This document shows, in pieces, positions 5,669 to 5,722 of a stretch of DNA of 5,722 nt. The translations under genes and the position numbers were made by a program. Numbering within the stretch: position 1 is the stretch's first letter; every line of letters starts with the position of its first letter. The notes beneath the pieces are model-generated. The model was not told the origin of the DNA. It saw nothing but the letters and a program-made list of their open reading frames with translations, and ran no database searches. The stretch is taken from assembly GCA_945906975.1 (NCBI GenBank), contig CAMDRY010000231.1:1-5722 (forward strand). Direction: 5' to 3'. The stretch comes from Bordetella parapertussis. GTDB lineage: Bacteria > Pseudomonadota > Gammaproteobacteria > Burkholderiales > SG8-39.

Positions 5669-5722
5669 CTATTTGATCTGTCGCGCGCGCGGCATGGCGA
5701 AATACAACACCAGCACGAAAAG
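5669..5722 (-). CDS. C-terminus of a probable membrane protein (cut by window edge)
   Basis: The last 17 codons of a gene entering from beyond the right edge read LFVLVLYFAMPRARQIK, then TAG at 5669-5671. A short hydrophobic stretch (LFVLVLYFAM) followed by a basic tail (PRARQIK) is what the final transmembrane helix and cytoplasmic end of an integral membrane protein look like by the positive-inside rule. A transporter subunit is possible given the neighbouring solute-binding proteins, but the fragment is too short for a family call. It is on the same strand as, and 30 bp before, the broken short gene, so the two may share a transcript. Confidence 0.5.
   Translation of the reverse strand, partial: LFVLVLYFAMPRARQIK

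Noticed and set aside
1..5722. Search by eye for CRISPR arrays, tRNA/rRNA genes, toxin-antitoxin pairs, retrons or phage genes
   Set aside because: No regularly spaced repeats, cloverleaf signatures, reverse-transcriptase motifs or phage proteins were seen.

Overview
The window looks like chromosomal or contig DNA from a moderately GC-rich betaproteobacterium, probably Burkholderiales. The main clue is two Bug-type (TctC-like) periplasmic solute-binding proteins, a family greatly expanded in that order, next to aromatic-ring catabolic enzymes. The taxonomic placement is inference; no rRNA or other marker gene is present.

Layout, left to right. Positions 1-143 hold sequence I cannot assign. 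At about 145 the sequence switches abruptly into the C-terminal part of a 4,5-dihydroxyphthalate decarboxylase-like gene (+), which lacks its 5' portion and carries an in-frame TAG at 544-546 inside recognisable homology. Facing it on the minus strand is a two-gene unit read right to left: a single-domain VOC (extradiol-dioxygenase-type) protein (1716-2225), then a 2Fe-2S/FAD/NAD(P)H oxidoreductase (643-1698). A 175-bp divergent intergenic region (2226-2400) holds a fair minus-strand promoter overlapped by an 18-bp imperfect dyad. To its right runs a plus-strand unit: Bug solute-binding protein 1 (2401-3378), a fumarylacetoacetate hydrolase (FAH)-family enzyme (3409-4338), and a second Bug gene (4352-5344) interrupted by an in-frame TAG exactly at its signal-peptide end. 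On the minus strand at the right edge are the last 17 codons of a probable membrane protein (5669-5722) and, after it, a short gene that reads as one ~90-residue protein only if two one-base deletions in short homopolymers are repaired.

How the genes fit together (inference from families). The Bug proteins would capture a small carboxylic or aromatic acid in the periplasm. A reductase of this type normally feeds electrons to a ring-activating oxygenase, which is not in this window. A VOC-type dioxygenase would open the ring, and an FAH-family hydrolase would cleave or isomerise the ring-cleavage product. The decarboxylase remnant fits a phthalate-like or benzene-polycarboxylate theme. No regulator and no permease identifiable as such is present.

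The most notable property is the density of gene damage: one 5' truncation, two internal amber codons and two apparent single-base frameshifts in 5.7 kb, while the four central genes are intact. This is either a decaying catabolic island or a sequence-quality problem. Stop-codon recoding was considered and is argued against. I did not find a defence system, CRISPR array, tRNA, rRNA or complete mobile element.
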